Of a stretch of DNA of 64,000 bases, positions 12,344 through 23,159 are shown piece by piece. The translations under genes and the position numbers were made by a program. Every line of letters begins with the position of its first letter. Positions within the stretch are counted from its first letter, which is position 1. A model generated the notes under the pieces. That model was not told the origin of the DNA. It was given only the letters and a program-made list of their open reading frames with translations, and searched no databases. Source of the stretch: Quercus robur (Eukaryota > Streptophyta > Magnoliopsida > Fagales > Fagaceae); NCBI RefSeq assembly GCF_932294415.1, contig NC_065536.1:30151354-30215353 (forward strand), given 5' to 3'.

Positions 12344-12461
12344 TTAATGTTTTTTGTTTTGTTTTCTGCTTTTCTTTTTTTGTACTTTTGTTAGGCTGGT
12401 GCTTTTTGGCTTCTAGCAGTTTTTTGAATATATTTTTTCTTACCTATCAAAAAAAAAAAAC

Positions 12462-13599
12462 ATTTCAATGCCAATGAGAAATGCAAAATTATGACATGAT
12501 ATAAAAACACACCTATATTCAATTCTTGAACAGCATGATATCACCATTATCCACCAAAGAAAGGGTCTAGCAATGAGTTCTAAGGCAAACAAACCTTTTT
12601 CTTTTTCTCTTTTTTTAATCACAATGATCCTCCAGGGTGTGCCAATCATTAACATTTTCATTAAATTTCACCAATGCCGCTGCCTTGTTCATCATCAATG
12701 GTCCTCCAAGGTGTGTCAACCTGTAAGTTTTTAAACAATTACATCAAATTCCCAAATTAAAATTTTTTTCCCCTACTTTTCAGGTAGAGAGGAAAAAAAG
12801 GGAGATGGCCAGATAGAGCTCCTGTTCTCCACATACATTGACTTCAAGCTATTGACCATACTGAAGAAAACAAACCCAAATCATACCAAAAACAGAATTG
12901 TTGCACCTCAACGAAGGTTTAGCAATCAAAGAAATTATAACCAGTAAGGTATGTTCTGAATGTTTCAATGTAATAACAACCGCAAAAGATATCGGACAAA
13001 GAGACACAAAGGAAAACAGTTTCAATGTAATAACAGTACCTTGCCATGTTTCTTCGAAATTTGATCATGAGGTTCTCCTTTTCTTTGACTATAGATACTG
13101 ATCACCAATGGTTTGAGTCAAATTCCAAACCCAAGTCAGACCCATTTTTCACATCCATTGAAAGCCCTGAATTAGAAACCGCGGATGACCCGGCACCATT
13201 CATAGCACTTGAGATTATTCGACTTTCCAAATTGCTCGAGTGCACTGAAACTGGTCCTGCTGAATATGTGGAGCCAACCTCCTTAGGACACTGACAACAG
13301 GTTTGAGCTCCACACAAACATTTGCGGCTCCTTGCTACTAAGGACCTGTTTTTGTTGCTGATTTTTCTTCCTTCTAGTAATGGTTGAAGAGAAGTACTCG
13401 GGGTTGGCCACAGGGTACTAGGGTACTGGGTATTGTACACTTAGAAAGCATTGACGCGGCTCCAAGGTCGCCGTACTGGAGTCCGACGTGGCCGCACTCA
13501 ACACACCCACACTCTACTTTTTCAAAAATTGCTGAGTCTCGCACACGCACCCACATCCGCACCCACACCCGCACCCAAATCCGGAAACACATCCGTGCT
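12462..13599. other. Spacer downstream of the TNL relic, no firm gene
   Basis: No recognised domain. The best open frame is minus 13440-13102 (about 112 codons; segments SRKCLCGAQTCCQCPKEVG and NGSDLGLEFDSNHW), which lies in line with and downstream of the TNL C-terminal domain. It could be a last exon or UTR of that gene, or chance. A GTGCGG-type minisatellite lies at 13540-13592. Confidence 0.45.
13540..13592. repeat. Short minisatellite of CGCACCCACA-type units
   Basis: Five or six imperfect 6 to 12-bp units (ACCCACATCCGC / ACCCACACCCGC). They sit at the point where the TNL C-terminal reading becomes unrecognisable and encode a WVRVWVRMWVRVR-type run on the minus strand. Confidence 0.7.
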
Positions 13600-16500
13600 T
13601 CATAGTTGTACAGTCTACGCAGTATAAAATTTGGACCTTTGAGAAGAGATGGTCTAAGTCGTTGGTGCACATTTCTCTTTGAAATTCGACGGCCTCGGGG
13701 TTGGATACAATAGTTGTCACGGAAGATACTGGATTTTTGAGGTTGAGGACAAATGCATTGTACATGGATTCCTATCCATTTAATATTAGGAGAATTATCG
13801 AATGGAGGATGAGGAGAGGTTTCACAAAAGATCTCAACAAGATTCTAATCACCAAGATTGAAGCCCTCAAATAGTTCCTGCAATGAGCTACAAGAAAAAC
13901 ACATGTGCTCAGAATAGAAATCCCTATTAATCATTATGTTTTCGATCGTCTGTATACTACCATTGATGGAAACGATGGCGCGATAATAAAAAATCCAATA
14001 ATGTGGTTCAAAATCAACACACAGAGCAATTGTTGGAAATTCCGGACCAATTAAGAATGATATAAAATTTCCATTCCTTTGGGTTGAAACAACTTGGAAT
14101 CTCATTGTCGACATATTTGCCAAATGGGAAAGCACTTGCAAGGGATATTGTAGTTGATGAGGGAGTAGCCATTAACATGTGGCTTGTCACACCTAAACAT
14201 CGCGGTAGATTTGGTGGAACCCCTATCAATTCTCGAAACTGCATGCAATTAAAGAATTCATCAAATAACATCTTAGCAAATCAAGTCATGTAGTATTTGG
14301 AAGGTAACAAAAATTGTTTCTAAATAAGTTTAAGTTTAAGAGAGATACCCGATGAAAGAATGATTTATATTCGTTTTCGATGAAACCCAACACAGGAGGC
14401 CAACTTGATACCTCTAAATATCTTAAACTTCGTGGAAGCCTAGGAATTTCTCGAAACTCATCGCGAATTTTAACATGAAGCGAATGTTATCTCTCACATC
14501 TGCTTATGCTTTCTGGGAGGGTAACAACTATGCTACTGGAGATGTCTAATGTTTCCAGTGTGACGGGGCAACAATAATTCAAAATAAAATCTATTTATGA
14601 TTGATTAGAAAAGTAATAAAGAGCTAGGTTTTTCAAGCTTGGAAAAACATATTTGGAAAAGCCTCCAAGAGAATTGCACAGTGGCTGTCTATCAATCTCC
14701 ACGTCCTTTGCAAATATCAAATTGCCAAAAAGATGGAGTGTCTCTATATGTTGTAAATTATAGATGCTACCTGGAAGATGACTTGACTCTGAACTCGTTC
14801 CAATATGCAACTCCCTAAGCCCAATCAAATTCCCAATTGACAGATTTTGACAGCTGACTCCATATACTCTATGGTAGGACTGATATTTTAATTGCTGAAT
14901 GTTCAGATGAGTTCGAAGGCTAAACAGAAGCCCAAAGTTGTCCCCCAGGCCCCATTTCAAGCTTATCAACACGCCCCACGGAGTTTTCAATCTCAACTAA
15001 ATTTTTACACCCACTAAGATCCAATTTCTTTATGTTTGGACTCATTGATAAGTCAGGTATTTTCCTAATCAATGGACAACGACTGAAGTCCTCATGTGTC
15101 ACGAATTCACATTCACGAATCTGTTGAAGGAAAAAAAATCAAAATTTAGAATATGTGTTTAATCTTTAAAGAAGTATTTATTAAAAAATAAAAAATAAAA
15201 ACTTTAAAAATATATAATAATTTATAAATAAATACTAATGCCCATACTTGCATTAATGGTTCCACTATTCGATTATGAGGCATTTTGAGCACAACTAGTT
15301 TTTTAGGACAAAAACTGGATGGTAATGAAGAAAAAGGATATGTATCCCAATCAAGCAATCTTAATCCATTGGGAAGATATTCAAGGCCTCCATGGAAATG
15401 CACATTACGGATTATTAGGAATCTCAAATTTTTCATCTTACGAAATATTTGTGACTCTAATTGCACCGTTGTTGATTTTGATTCAGGTGACCGCAACATT
15501 ATGCCTCGAATTTTATCCGATCCCTATAGAGGGGTAAGTAAATCACCAGAAAAGAAATAACAATTACTAAATTTTAAACAAAAACCACATTGAGAATTTT
15601 GAATTTTCTTCCACATTAAAAGGGATAAAAAAAAAATGTAATTACGAATTTCATGTGAGAAAAATGGAGAAAATGAATCAAAACAACTTTACCATGTCTT
15701 CAGTTAGTACTTCAAGAGCCTCCTCATAACTCCATAGTCTGCTATGTTGTCCCGGGTTTCCTTGTGACTCTTGTTGAACAATTTCCCTACCCATTTGTTG
15801 TAGCAAGCCATGCATCCACAATCTATTCCATTCTTTAGTCAAAAGACACTTATCAATAAGTTTTTGAATACCAGATTGGGGGTATAAATCGCAAGCGCCT
15901 AGTATATCTACAACCTCATCATAATCGTATCCCATGAAGAAACATGCAATATCAAGGAAAATATGTTGTTCGGTTTCATCTAATCCATCATAACTTATTT
16001 GTAGTATTTTTTGAATATCTCTACTAGGAATGCTTTCATACTTATTTAAGGAACTTTCCCATTGAAGTTTATTTCTTCCATACAAATCAACACCCATTAC
16101 TACTAGAGCTAGTGGAAGGCCTTTAGCATAGCATATAACTTGGTTCACAAGTTTCAAATAATCTTCATTTGGTTCGTTGCTTCGAAAGGCATGCTTGCTA
16201 AAGAGTTCAATAGATTCATTTTCATCTAATTCCTTAACTTGATAGGTTCAGACACCATTTCCAATAGTGTCTATCAAGCGTTTTTCTCTTGTTGTCATAA
16301 TTATTCTACTTCCAGAAGCAAACCAATCACATTTTCCAAACAATTTTTTTATCTGGTCCAAATTATCCACGTCATCAAGAATGATAAGAACCCTCTTTTG
16401 GCAAAGACTTTTAATTATCATGTTGGTTCCACTAGATATGTTATGCACCTTCAAATTCTTACTCTCTGTGATCTTGAAAAGAAGTGTCTCTTGTAAGTGG

Positions 16501-17291
16501 ATTATGCCTTTTGTTATTGAATTCTCTCTAACATTCTCCAGAAAAATTTTTGTTCGGAAATGATATGAAATTCTATTATAAATAGCTTTTGCAATTGTAG
16601 TTTTGCCTACTCCACCAAGGCCATAAATCCTTAGTATGCTAATATCATCATTTGATTCAATATTTGAAGATCTTAGAACATCCTCTACGCGGGAATTTAT
16701 TCCAACTGGATATTCAGCAATAGGTAATGGCATCTGATTTACAATAGACTTTGAGATATCTTCAACAATGTTTTGGACAAGTTCAGATTCATCGCGGCTG
16801 CCATTCACAAACCATTTAACACATGTAACAAGTTAGATTATATAAACGAAATAAGAGCGTGAGCTAAAATCATAATTGAAGTATTGCTAAATAAAGTAAG
16901 CGGCATGTAAATCATGATTTGAAAAAAATATTACTTTATTCACTTTTTGTGTGTAGCAAATTAGCTTTTGACACGAAGTTGCATAAAAAGTCAAGTTAAA
17001 GGAGGACATAATCATATTGGAATCCCATTAATTTTATATATATATATATATATATCCAAAATTGAGAGAAAATTAAATTAAATCCTAAATTAAAGTCTAA
17101 TTTTATACCACATGTCTTATTTAATTTTTAAACTTGTATGTCAAGTAAATTACTAGGTACAAAAATCAAAAAGTATAAATTCAATTAAATTCAAAATTTA
17201 ATTTTAATTGAAATTCAATTTTGCGCTATGTGTCCCATCTAGTTTTTTAATTTTTGTGGCAAGTGAATTAGTAAGTGCAAAAACCGAAGAG

Positions 17292-17381
17292 TCTAAATCC
17301 TATATATATATATATATATATATATTCATGGCTTAAAAAATGTGTAAGTTGTAATTCTTATACCAAGTTTAATTTAAACTC

Positions 17382-17433
<52 letters not shown>
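17292..17433. repeat. (TA)n and (TG)n microsatellites
   Basis: TA runs near 17301-17325 and 17381-17401, with the second passing directly into a TG run ending near 17433. Confidence 0.9.
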
Positions 17434-17436
<3 letters not shown>

Positions 17437-17886
17437 TGTTTTCAAATGTACCAGTGTATATGTACAAAGTTACATACTAGTATATATTAAAAATTAAAAC
17501 TTAGAAAAAATCCAATTAAATTTCAATTGGATTCTCAATTTTGCGCCACGTGTCCCATACAATTTTTAATTTTTGTACCAAGTGAATTATTGAGTGTAAA
17601 AGTTGAAAAGTCCAAATCCAATTAGATTCTAAATTAGATTTAAATTGGATGCGCTACATGTCCATTTAATTTTTAAATTTTTGTGAAATGTGAATTATTG
17701 GATGCAAAAACCAAAAAGTCTAAATCTAATTAAATTCTAAATCATATATATATATAATGAGAAATCACTATATATTTTAGAAATTTATGGTTTAAAAAAA
17801 AGTATAAGCTAATATCATATATAATTTTAACATTTTCTAAAAAAAAAAAAGTATAATTTGAACCATGTAATTGTGATTGTTTTCAA

Positions 17887-18246
17887 GACAAAATTTAGCT
17901 ACAAAATTTGTTGTAACCTTACATATTTTGAAAATTTAATAGTTAAATTTTATGTTATTTTCATTCTTAATACACATATCTAATTTTGTATCAATTGGAT
18001 ATTATTTACTATATGATCTATAAGTTTATATTTTATGGATAATTTTAAACTACAAAAACTTGCAATTTAACAATTTATTGATGAAATAGCTATTAATCTT
18101 TAATTTTCTAGGAATTTTGCAAGTATTGAGGATACAAGATGAAAATGTAATCCAATAGTAAATTTGTCAAAATTCACATCTAATAAAAAAATATTAAGTA
18201 AGTTCGTAATTTTAGGTTACAACCAATTTTGTAACTAAACTTTGTC
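17887..18246. mobile_element. MITE, copy 1 (360 bp)
   Basis: Starts GACAAAATTTAGCTACAAAA and ends in the reverse complement type (CCAATTTTGTAACTAAACTT then TGTC), giving terminal inverted repeats of about 30 bp. The body is about 80 percent or more identical by eye to 32476-32875 (shared words TTGGATATTATTTACTATATG and ATCTATAAG). No coding capacity. The superfamily cannot be set because no target duplication is clear. Confidence 0.75.
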
Positions 18247-18506
18247 CTTATTTTTAATTATACTCGTGCATATACGTAGGGTTACACACTAATTATTTTT
18301 AAATACTAATGAATTAAGTTTTTCTATATAATATGCGGCCTAAATTCCTAATTAATAATTGATAAGATAATATAATATTTAGTTCTTTTATTCCCATCTA
18401 TATTACTATAATAACAAGATATGGAAAAGAAAATAACACTTTCATAATTTAGTAAAATTATATAATAAAAAAATATTATCAAACAATTAATGGTAGGCCT
18501 TATTTA

Positions 18507-18510
<4 letters not shown>

Positions 18511-18594
<84 letters not shown>

Positions 18595-18595
18595 A
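18511..18595. repeat. (TC)30 followed by (TA)12 microsatellite
   Basis: Perfect TC run 18511-18570, then TA to about 18595. Confidence 0.95.
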
Positions 18596-19030
18596 AAATT
18601 TTGAGCCATATGTCCCAACCAATTTTTAAATTTTATACCAAGTGAATTATTAAGTGTAAAAATTGAAGAGATTAAATCAAATTCAATTCTAAATTGGATT
18701 TTAATTAGAGTCCAATTTTGTGTCACGTGTCGAAAATTTTTTTAAATTTTTTATAGCAAGTGAATTATTTGGTGCAAAAAATGAAAATTGTAAATCCAAT
18801 TAAATTATAAATCATATATATATATATATATAATAAGAAACCATTACATATTTTAAAAAATGTGTAAATTAATACCATGTATAATTTGAACTTCTTCTAA
18901 AAAAAAAAGTATAATTTGAATTGTATATTTATGATTATTTTTAATTGAAGCATGCATATGCACAGGGTTACAAACTAATAAACTTTAGTGGTGATCACAA
19001 AAACAATTAAAACTTTGTAGAACTTGCATT

Positions 19031-19047
19031 AAAAAAAAGAAAAAAAG

Positions 19048-19086
<39 letters not shown>
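19031..19086. repeat. Poly-A run in TNL intron 1
   Basis: A run with two G interruptions in its first part, just inside the donor side of intron 1. Confidence 0.9.
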
Positions 19087-19089
<3 letters not shown>

Positions 19090-19602
19090 CCTTAAGAACA
19101 ACCAACAAGAGTAATCACTAAGTAAATACCTAGTTTTGGAGTCCCAACCAGAGAGATTGGCTACTTCACATAGAGCTTTCCTCCACCTTTGTATCTTCTT
19201 TTTATCATTAAATTTTTCTTCATGCATAGCTAATGCTTCCCCAAACTTTCCTTCTTACTTACGAACTTCTAATGGATCCACTGTGTAAAAAACCGGTCAC
19301 ACTGATTGCTTGTTTGTTCTACACTCAACGATCTTAGCAAGTTCTTCCAAACACCAAGTGGATGATGCATAGTTTTCAGAAAATACGATTAGTGACATGG
19401 TTGAGTTCTCAATGGTTTTGATAAATTCTACAGAAATTTCTTCTCCACTAGGGAGATCATTATCAATGAATGTGTAAATACCACTTTGACACAAAGCCGT
19501 GTACAAATGGCTTATAAAACCATGACGGGTATCTTCACCTTTGAAACTCAAAAAGACATCAAAGTTTTTGGGTTGGTGGGTCAAAGAGGAAGATGAGGCC
19601 AT

Positions 19603-20198
19603 TGGGATTTAAGAGTAGAAAGATGAGAAGATCTGTACGAAGAAGGAGAGCTGGGATTTACGAATAGACGGATGAGAAGATCTAAAGGGAGGAGAAGGAG
19701 AGCTGTGGAAGGGTTTGTCAATATAATTGAAGTAAGTGAAAAAGGAATTAGAAAGAGGGTGACTGAATGCAAGTAAGAGGAGACTCTAATATAGTCCTAA
19801 GACCATCATCAAGTTAAAAGAGGGGAAACCGGAAACCCAGAGGAAAGAAGAAAACTTTTTTTTGTTCATGTCAGTACTTTTTTTTTTTTTTTTGGCCTAG
19901 TACTTCATGTAACTATGTAAGTACTTAATCAAACTGTGAGCATGCATTTTCCCGTAGGGGAATTTTTTTTTTTAATCTATTTTTCTTGTTAAAATATACA
20001 ATAAAAGTAGATATCGTTATTCCTAAATATTATTCAATTTAACAACAAATTTATCAAAAAATATTTTACTAAGGGATGTCCTTAAGATATTTATTAATAA
20101 ATATTTTAAAAAATAATTTAATAGAAAAATAGCTAATTCTTTTTATAAAATTTTATTTATATATATATATACACACATATATATCCACACATATATAT
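19603..20198. other. Upstream region of the TNL relic
   Basis: About 600 bp between the TNL ATG and the Sirevirus element. It contains purine-rich 5' leader sequence (19603-19790), T runs and an AT-rich block. No TATA box can be picked with confidence. The LTR element now replaces whatever lay further upstream. Confidence 0.5.
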
Positions 20199-21308
20199 TG
20201 AAAGTTCAAAAACGTGTACTAAACACCTTTGAACGTTTAGACCCCCAAAAATTAACTTAACCAACACAAGCAATATGTCAAACAACAAGTGTGCGGAAAC
20301 TTAACATATGCTATAATGTGAAATAGGTTAAATACTATCTAAGCCATAACAGAATAAAATCCACAGCAGATAATATAAAGGCAAAGATAGAGAGGAAGGA
20401 AGATGCAAACACAAAGACAACACGCGATGTGTTATCGAAGAGGAAACCAAAGTCCTCGGCGAAAAACCTCTCCGCCGCCCTCCAAGCGGTAATCAATCCA
20501 CTAGAAAATACAGTTGGGATACAAGGACAGCAATAGACCCTCCAAGCCTAATCTACCCAGTGCACCTAAGCCCTCCAAGCTTCTTGCTCCAACGAGGTTG
20601 CGCCGAACCTTTTTCTTTTCTAGCTTCCCAGATTCCGCTACTACACCGTAGCATCAACCAATGAAGATTGGCTCCTTCCTAACTGCTTCCCAGAACTCCA
20701 AACGACTGTCTCACAGAGATGATGATGGTGCGAACCAGGTTTGGTATAATGCCTCTCAAGGATTTGACAATGGAGAGGAAGAGAGTGAGGGAATTTGAAG
20801 AGACTCTAAGGTATAGATTGTGGGTGAAACAATCTGGTTTTTCTTTAGGGTTTCTCTCTCAAAATTCTCTCTGGAAGCTCTCTTTCAATCGTGGGTTAAA
20901 GGGGTATTTATACTGGAGTGAAGAGGAATGTGAAACGTCAGGTTTTGGCAAAACAGGGGTGGCTCGCGGCTTGACCTCGCGGCTTGACCAAGTCACGAGA
21001 TCCAGTCGCGAGTTAACCGTATGGCCAGTTGTCCTGTTTTGTCCTGTAGTGCTCCAGCTAGCATGACTGTTCATCTTCCAGCATGCTTGGCACGTGTGCA
21101 ACTTCTGGCGGCTTGCAGCCGCGAGTCCACCCGCGAGTCTCAGCCGCGACACTCTGTTTTCTTGCACACTCTTGAGCAATCTTCACTCTATCTCACTCAC
21201 TACCCTTACAACAAACCCACCTAAATACAGGGTTACTAAATGCTGAATTACAAGCAAATTTGGCACGGAATAAAGCCAATTAGATGGTTGAATAAATTCA
21301 ACCTTACA
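20199..21308 (-). repeat. 3' LTR of element 1 (family A)
   Basis: TG...CA ends, 1110 bp. In element sense it starts TGTAAGGTTGAATTTATTC. A TATAAATA box lies at 20905-20912 with a cluster of CGCGA-type motifs upstream of it (20963-21150). Confidence 0.95.
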
Positions 21309-21309
21309 A

Positions 21310-21320
21310 TCTCCCCCTTT
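21310..21320 (-). promoter_or_regulatory. Polypurine tract of element 1
   Basis: Element-sense AAAGGGGGAGAT abuts the 3' LTR and is the expected plus-strand primer site. It is preceded by GTCACGGAATAGCC, which pairs with a similar segment at the ORF3 end (22052-22065). Confidence 0.85.
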
Positions 21321-21975
21321 GGCTATTCCGTGACAAAACCCTAAAACAGACTCTAGACTTAACATGTGAGTTGGGAACAGTTGAACAAAACTCACTCACA
21401 CCTAACTCTAGAAGCTGTGAAGCACTTGAATCATATGAACATAAACTCCTGAAACACAACAATACACCATGATCATTGTAAGCAGAAAATTATAAATGCA
21501 TATGAAACAGGCAATATGAGATCAAGCAAAGATGGAGTTAATAAACAAACCATGGCTTGATCAACCAAGTGAACACCACAAGGTAGTGATCACAGTGCTC
21601 ATTCACACTTGGAATGAACACAAGGACATACAAGTTAACAAGCACAAGGCAAGACACTTATATGCTCAACACTCAACCAATGCATAGCACACAAGGCATA
21701 TGCATCTAGGAACAATCCTACAAGGGCACAAGAGTGACAGTACATAAACCAAAATTCATAACATTTAGATTAAAGTACTGATTTCAACATAGCATAAAGG
21801 CTGCACAAAGCAAGGTACATACCATAAAGCCTACAAACTATGCATAAAGCAATAACCCTAAAAGCTTACAAAAGCACATGAGTACAAACACACAGAATAT
21901 CCTGAATAACAGTTTTACAAAACACAATATATCAACTTAAAGAGAAAAATGAAACAAACAAAAAAAATAAAGACA

Positions 21976-22051
21976 CTCCCCCTTAGATAATGACGCTCCC
22001 CCTTAGGGTAATATCCTCCCCCTCTGATTATGCCTATCACTCCCCCTTTTT
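21976..22051 (-). promoter_or_regulatory. Four extra polypurine tracts after ORF3
   Basis: Element-sense AGGGGGAG-type tracts at 21976-21984, 21996-22004, 22015-22024 and 22040-22051, just 3' of the ORF3 stop. Multiple tracts upstream of the 3' LTR have been described for Sireviruses. The 21321-21960 block between these and the LTR is non-coding and is almost identical in element 3 (44367-44960). Confidence 0.75.
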
Positions 22052-22064
22052 GTCATGGAATAGG

Positions 22065-23159
22065 CTAGTCATCCTCTTCTAGCTTTCTCTGAATTTGATC
22101 CAATTGAGTTTGAAGAGAAGTAAACTTCATATCCCATCGGTTGCTTTGATGGTGTAGAGAAGCAGTGAGTCCAGACATCTTTGTATTCAACTCGTGGACA
22201 GAGGAGACAATGCGATCAAGTTTCTCATCGAGGGAGAGATTGTTGAACTGAGAGTCACTGTGAGATGCAAAAGTTTCTGGTTTGGCTCTCTTCCGACTAT
22301 GTCCAACACTTGCATTGTATGTACGCATGTTGATTGGGCTCGGTTTGGGGATAGGAGACTCATCAGCCGTTGGATAAATTCCCTTGAGCTTTAAGATTCG
22401 TGAAATGAGACTGCAGAAAGGAATGCATATCCGAGACTCACTTCGAAGAACCGTTTTGCGCAGAACATGAAAGATATGAGCACAAATGTCGATTTCTTCA
22501 TCAGAGATTAGATCATGAAGAAACAAAGCACGTCCAAGGTTCATATACCCAGTACTTGATAAAGGGTACAAATTGTGAAACATCACAATTGTAAGCACTC
22601 TCAGTTTCGGAGAAAGGGAGGAAACACTGATGGATTTGCCATTGGGTGAGAACTCCAAGTCTTGACCAAGACTTTGTTTGAGAAGCTCCTCATCAGGACA
22701 TAGATCATCATAGACCGGTGAATGTCGAAAAATGGGTCTGTTGATGTGAAGAATTTCTGCCAGGTATGTAGGAGAGACAGAAAAGCTCCTTTGCCGAACC
22801 CAGCACTTAAGTTCATCTCCTTCCACAATTGCGTTGGCATAAAATTCTTTAACCAACTCTTCATACACGATGTCCGGATCAGAGAGAAGGTAATTCCAAT
22901 CCTTGTGAGCAAACCATTTCGGAATGTCAGTGTTATGAAGTGAGGACAGATCCACAGCTCTCTCTAGTAATGGTGTGGCATGAAGAAAAAAATTCTCATA
23001 TGACTGATAGGCTGCATATGATCTGAACTTATTGGGATCGAATCGCTGTGATGAAGAGCGAGTCACTTTCGGAAGAGGTGTGTCTTCATCAACATCAATT
23101 ACGGGTTCCTTCCCTTTGGAAGAACCTCCTTTCACAGCAGCCTTTTTGAATGGAGACAT
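22065..23159 (-). CDS. ORF3 of element 1 (envelope-position protein)
   Basis: Intact 364-residue frame, ATG at 23157-23159. The N-terminus is basic (KKAAVKGGSSKGKE), followed by an acidic patch. The central part has the pattern of the putative plant transposon protein domain: a WFAHKDWNYLL segment, EELVKEFYANAIV and LKCWVRQRSFSVS. The later IVMFHNLYPLSS and GRALFLHDLIS stretch and a C-terminal coiled coil (LDEKLDRIVSSVHEL, LQTQLDQIQRKLEE) are also visible. There is no signal peptide and no clear membrane segment, so a true envelope function is doubtful. A candidate acceptor (ATAATGCAG) ends 7 bp before the ATG. The counterpart in element 3 keeps the layout but is very different in sequence. 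Function unknown. Confidence 0.8.
   Translation of the reverse strand: MSPFKKAAVKGGSSKGKEPVIDVDEDTPLPKVTRSSSQRFDPNKFRSYAAYQSYENFFLHATPLLERAVDLSSLHNTDIPKWFAHKDWNYLLSDPDIVYEELVKEFYANAIVEGDELKCWVRQRSFSVSPTYLAEILHINRPIFRHSPVYDDLCPDEELLKQSLGQDLEFSPNGKSISVSSLSPKLRVLTIVMFHNLYPLSSTGYMNLGRALFLHDLISDEEIDICAHIFHVLRKTVLRSESRICIPFCSLISRILKLKGIYPTADESPIPKPSPINMRTYNASVGHSRKRAKPETFASHSDSQFNNLSLDEKLDRIVSSVHELNTKMSGLTASLHHQSNRWDMKFTSLQTQLDQIQRKLEEDD

Larger units (their letters stand above)
6600..12461 (+). mobile_element. L1-type LINE with 5' inversion (twin-primed insertion)
   Basis: The 3' part (about 9480-12461) runs on the plus strand: linker, reverse transcriptase, RNase-H/zf-RVT tail, then an A-run at 12450-12461. 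The 5' part (about 9492 down to 6600) runs on the minus strand: ORF1, then endonuclease, ending at the linker just after the endonuclease (segment with KSDGFVDRVY..GSDKFGYG). Read together the two halves cover one LINE with little missing: the inverted half ends where the direct half begins (TPTYVFAKKLKVLK linker). This is the layout expected from twin priming, with the 5'-most base at the internal junction. Coding parts carry stops, a 32-bp duplication and a G-run frameshift. No clear target-site duplication was found. Confidence 0.85.
17074..18812. repeat. Diverged ~110-130 bp tandem repeat in TNL intron 1
   Basis: About six copies, at roughly 17074-17200, 17200-17310, 17505-17610, 17610-17745, 18590-18700 and 18700-18812. 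Each has the order: AT-rich block, CGCCACGTGTCCCA-like core, AATTTTTAAATTTT, CAAGTGAATTATTGAGTG, AAAAATTGAAGAGTCTAAATC. Copies are interrupted by microsatellites and by a MITE between the fourth and fifth. Confidence 0.75.
16798..19129 (-). other. TNL intron 1 (2.3 kb, repeat-laden)
   Basis: The donor follows AAAACTAG (GTATTTAC, intron starts at 19129) and the acceptor is GGCAG at 16798. The joined codon is AGC and gives GWDSKT-S-RDESELVQNIVEDI, exactly as in family members. The intron is far longer than is usual for this position and contains tandem repeats, a MITE, AT, GT and TC microsatellites and a poly-A run. Confidence 0.85.
13600..19602 (-). pseudogene. TIR-NBS-LRR (TNL) resistance gene, decayed
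   Basis: Intracellular immune receptor family; all domains are present in order. Exon 1 (19602-19130): TIR, with FDVFLSFKGEDTRHGFISHLY and SENYASSTWCLEELAKI. Exon 2 (16797-15693): NB-ARC, with P-loop GLGGVGKTTIAKAIYNRI, kinase-2 KRVLIILDDVD, RNBS-B GSRIIMTTRE, GLPLAL, and an MHD-like MHGLLQQMGREIV. Exon 3 (15523-15248): NLRFLIIRN..GGLEYLPNGLRLLDW. Exon 4 (from 15120): LRRs and a C-terminal C-JID domain (ISFLIGPEFPTIALCVDFE). Splice sites fit in phase. Lesions: TGA 19297, TAA 19255, TGA 16248, a frameshift near 14950, TAA 14595, TAA 14487, a frame change before 14271, a frameshift near 14075, TAG 13845. The ATG is at 19600-19602. No functional receptor is expected; a truncated TIR-only product of about 101 residues is the most it could make. 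Confidence 0.92.

Noticed and set aside
13540..13592. CRISPR-like short repeat array
   Set aside because: Units are 6-12 bp, imperfect and without spacers; a eukaryotic minisatellite.
17275..17490. Frame with Cys-Val repeats
   Set aside because: Translation of TA/TG microsatellites.
18487..18726. Frame with an Arg-Glu repeat and TA-coded Tyr-Ile repeat
   Set aside because: Translation of TC/TA microsatellites inside the TNL intron.
20719..21224. Open frames of 67-115 codons inside family A LTRs, repeated at 29.2-29.8, 43.75-44.27 and 50.9-51.4 kb
   Set aside because: They recur only because the LTRs are copies. They lie on either strand, have no family motifs and are explained by LTR sequence.
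22065..23159. ORF3 as a true envelope glycoprotein
   Set aside because: No signal peptide, transmembrane helix or glycoprotein features; the position after pol is the only similarity, so I keep a neutral name.
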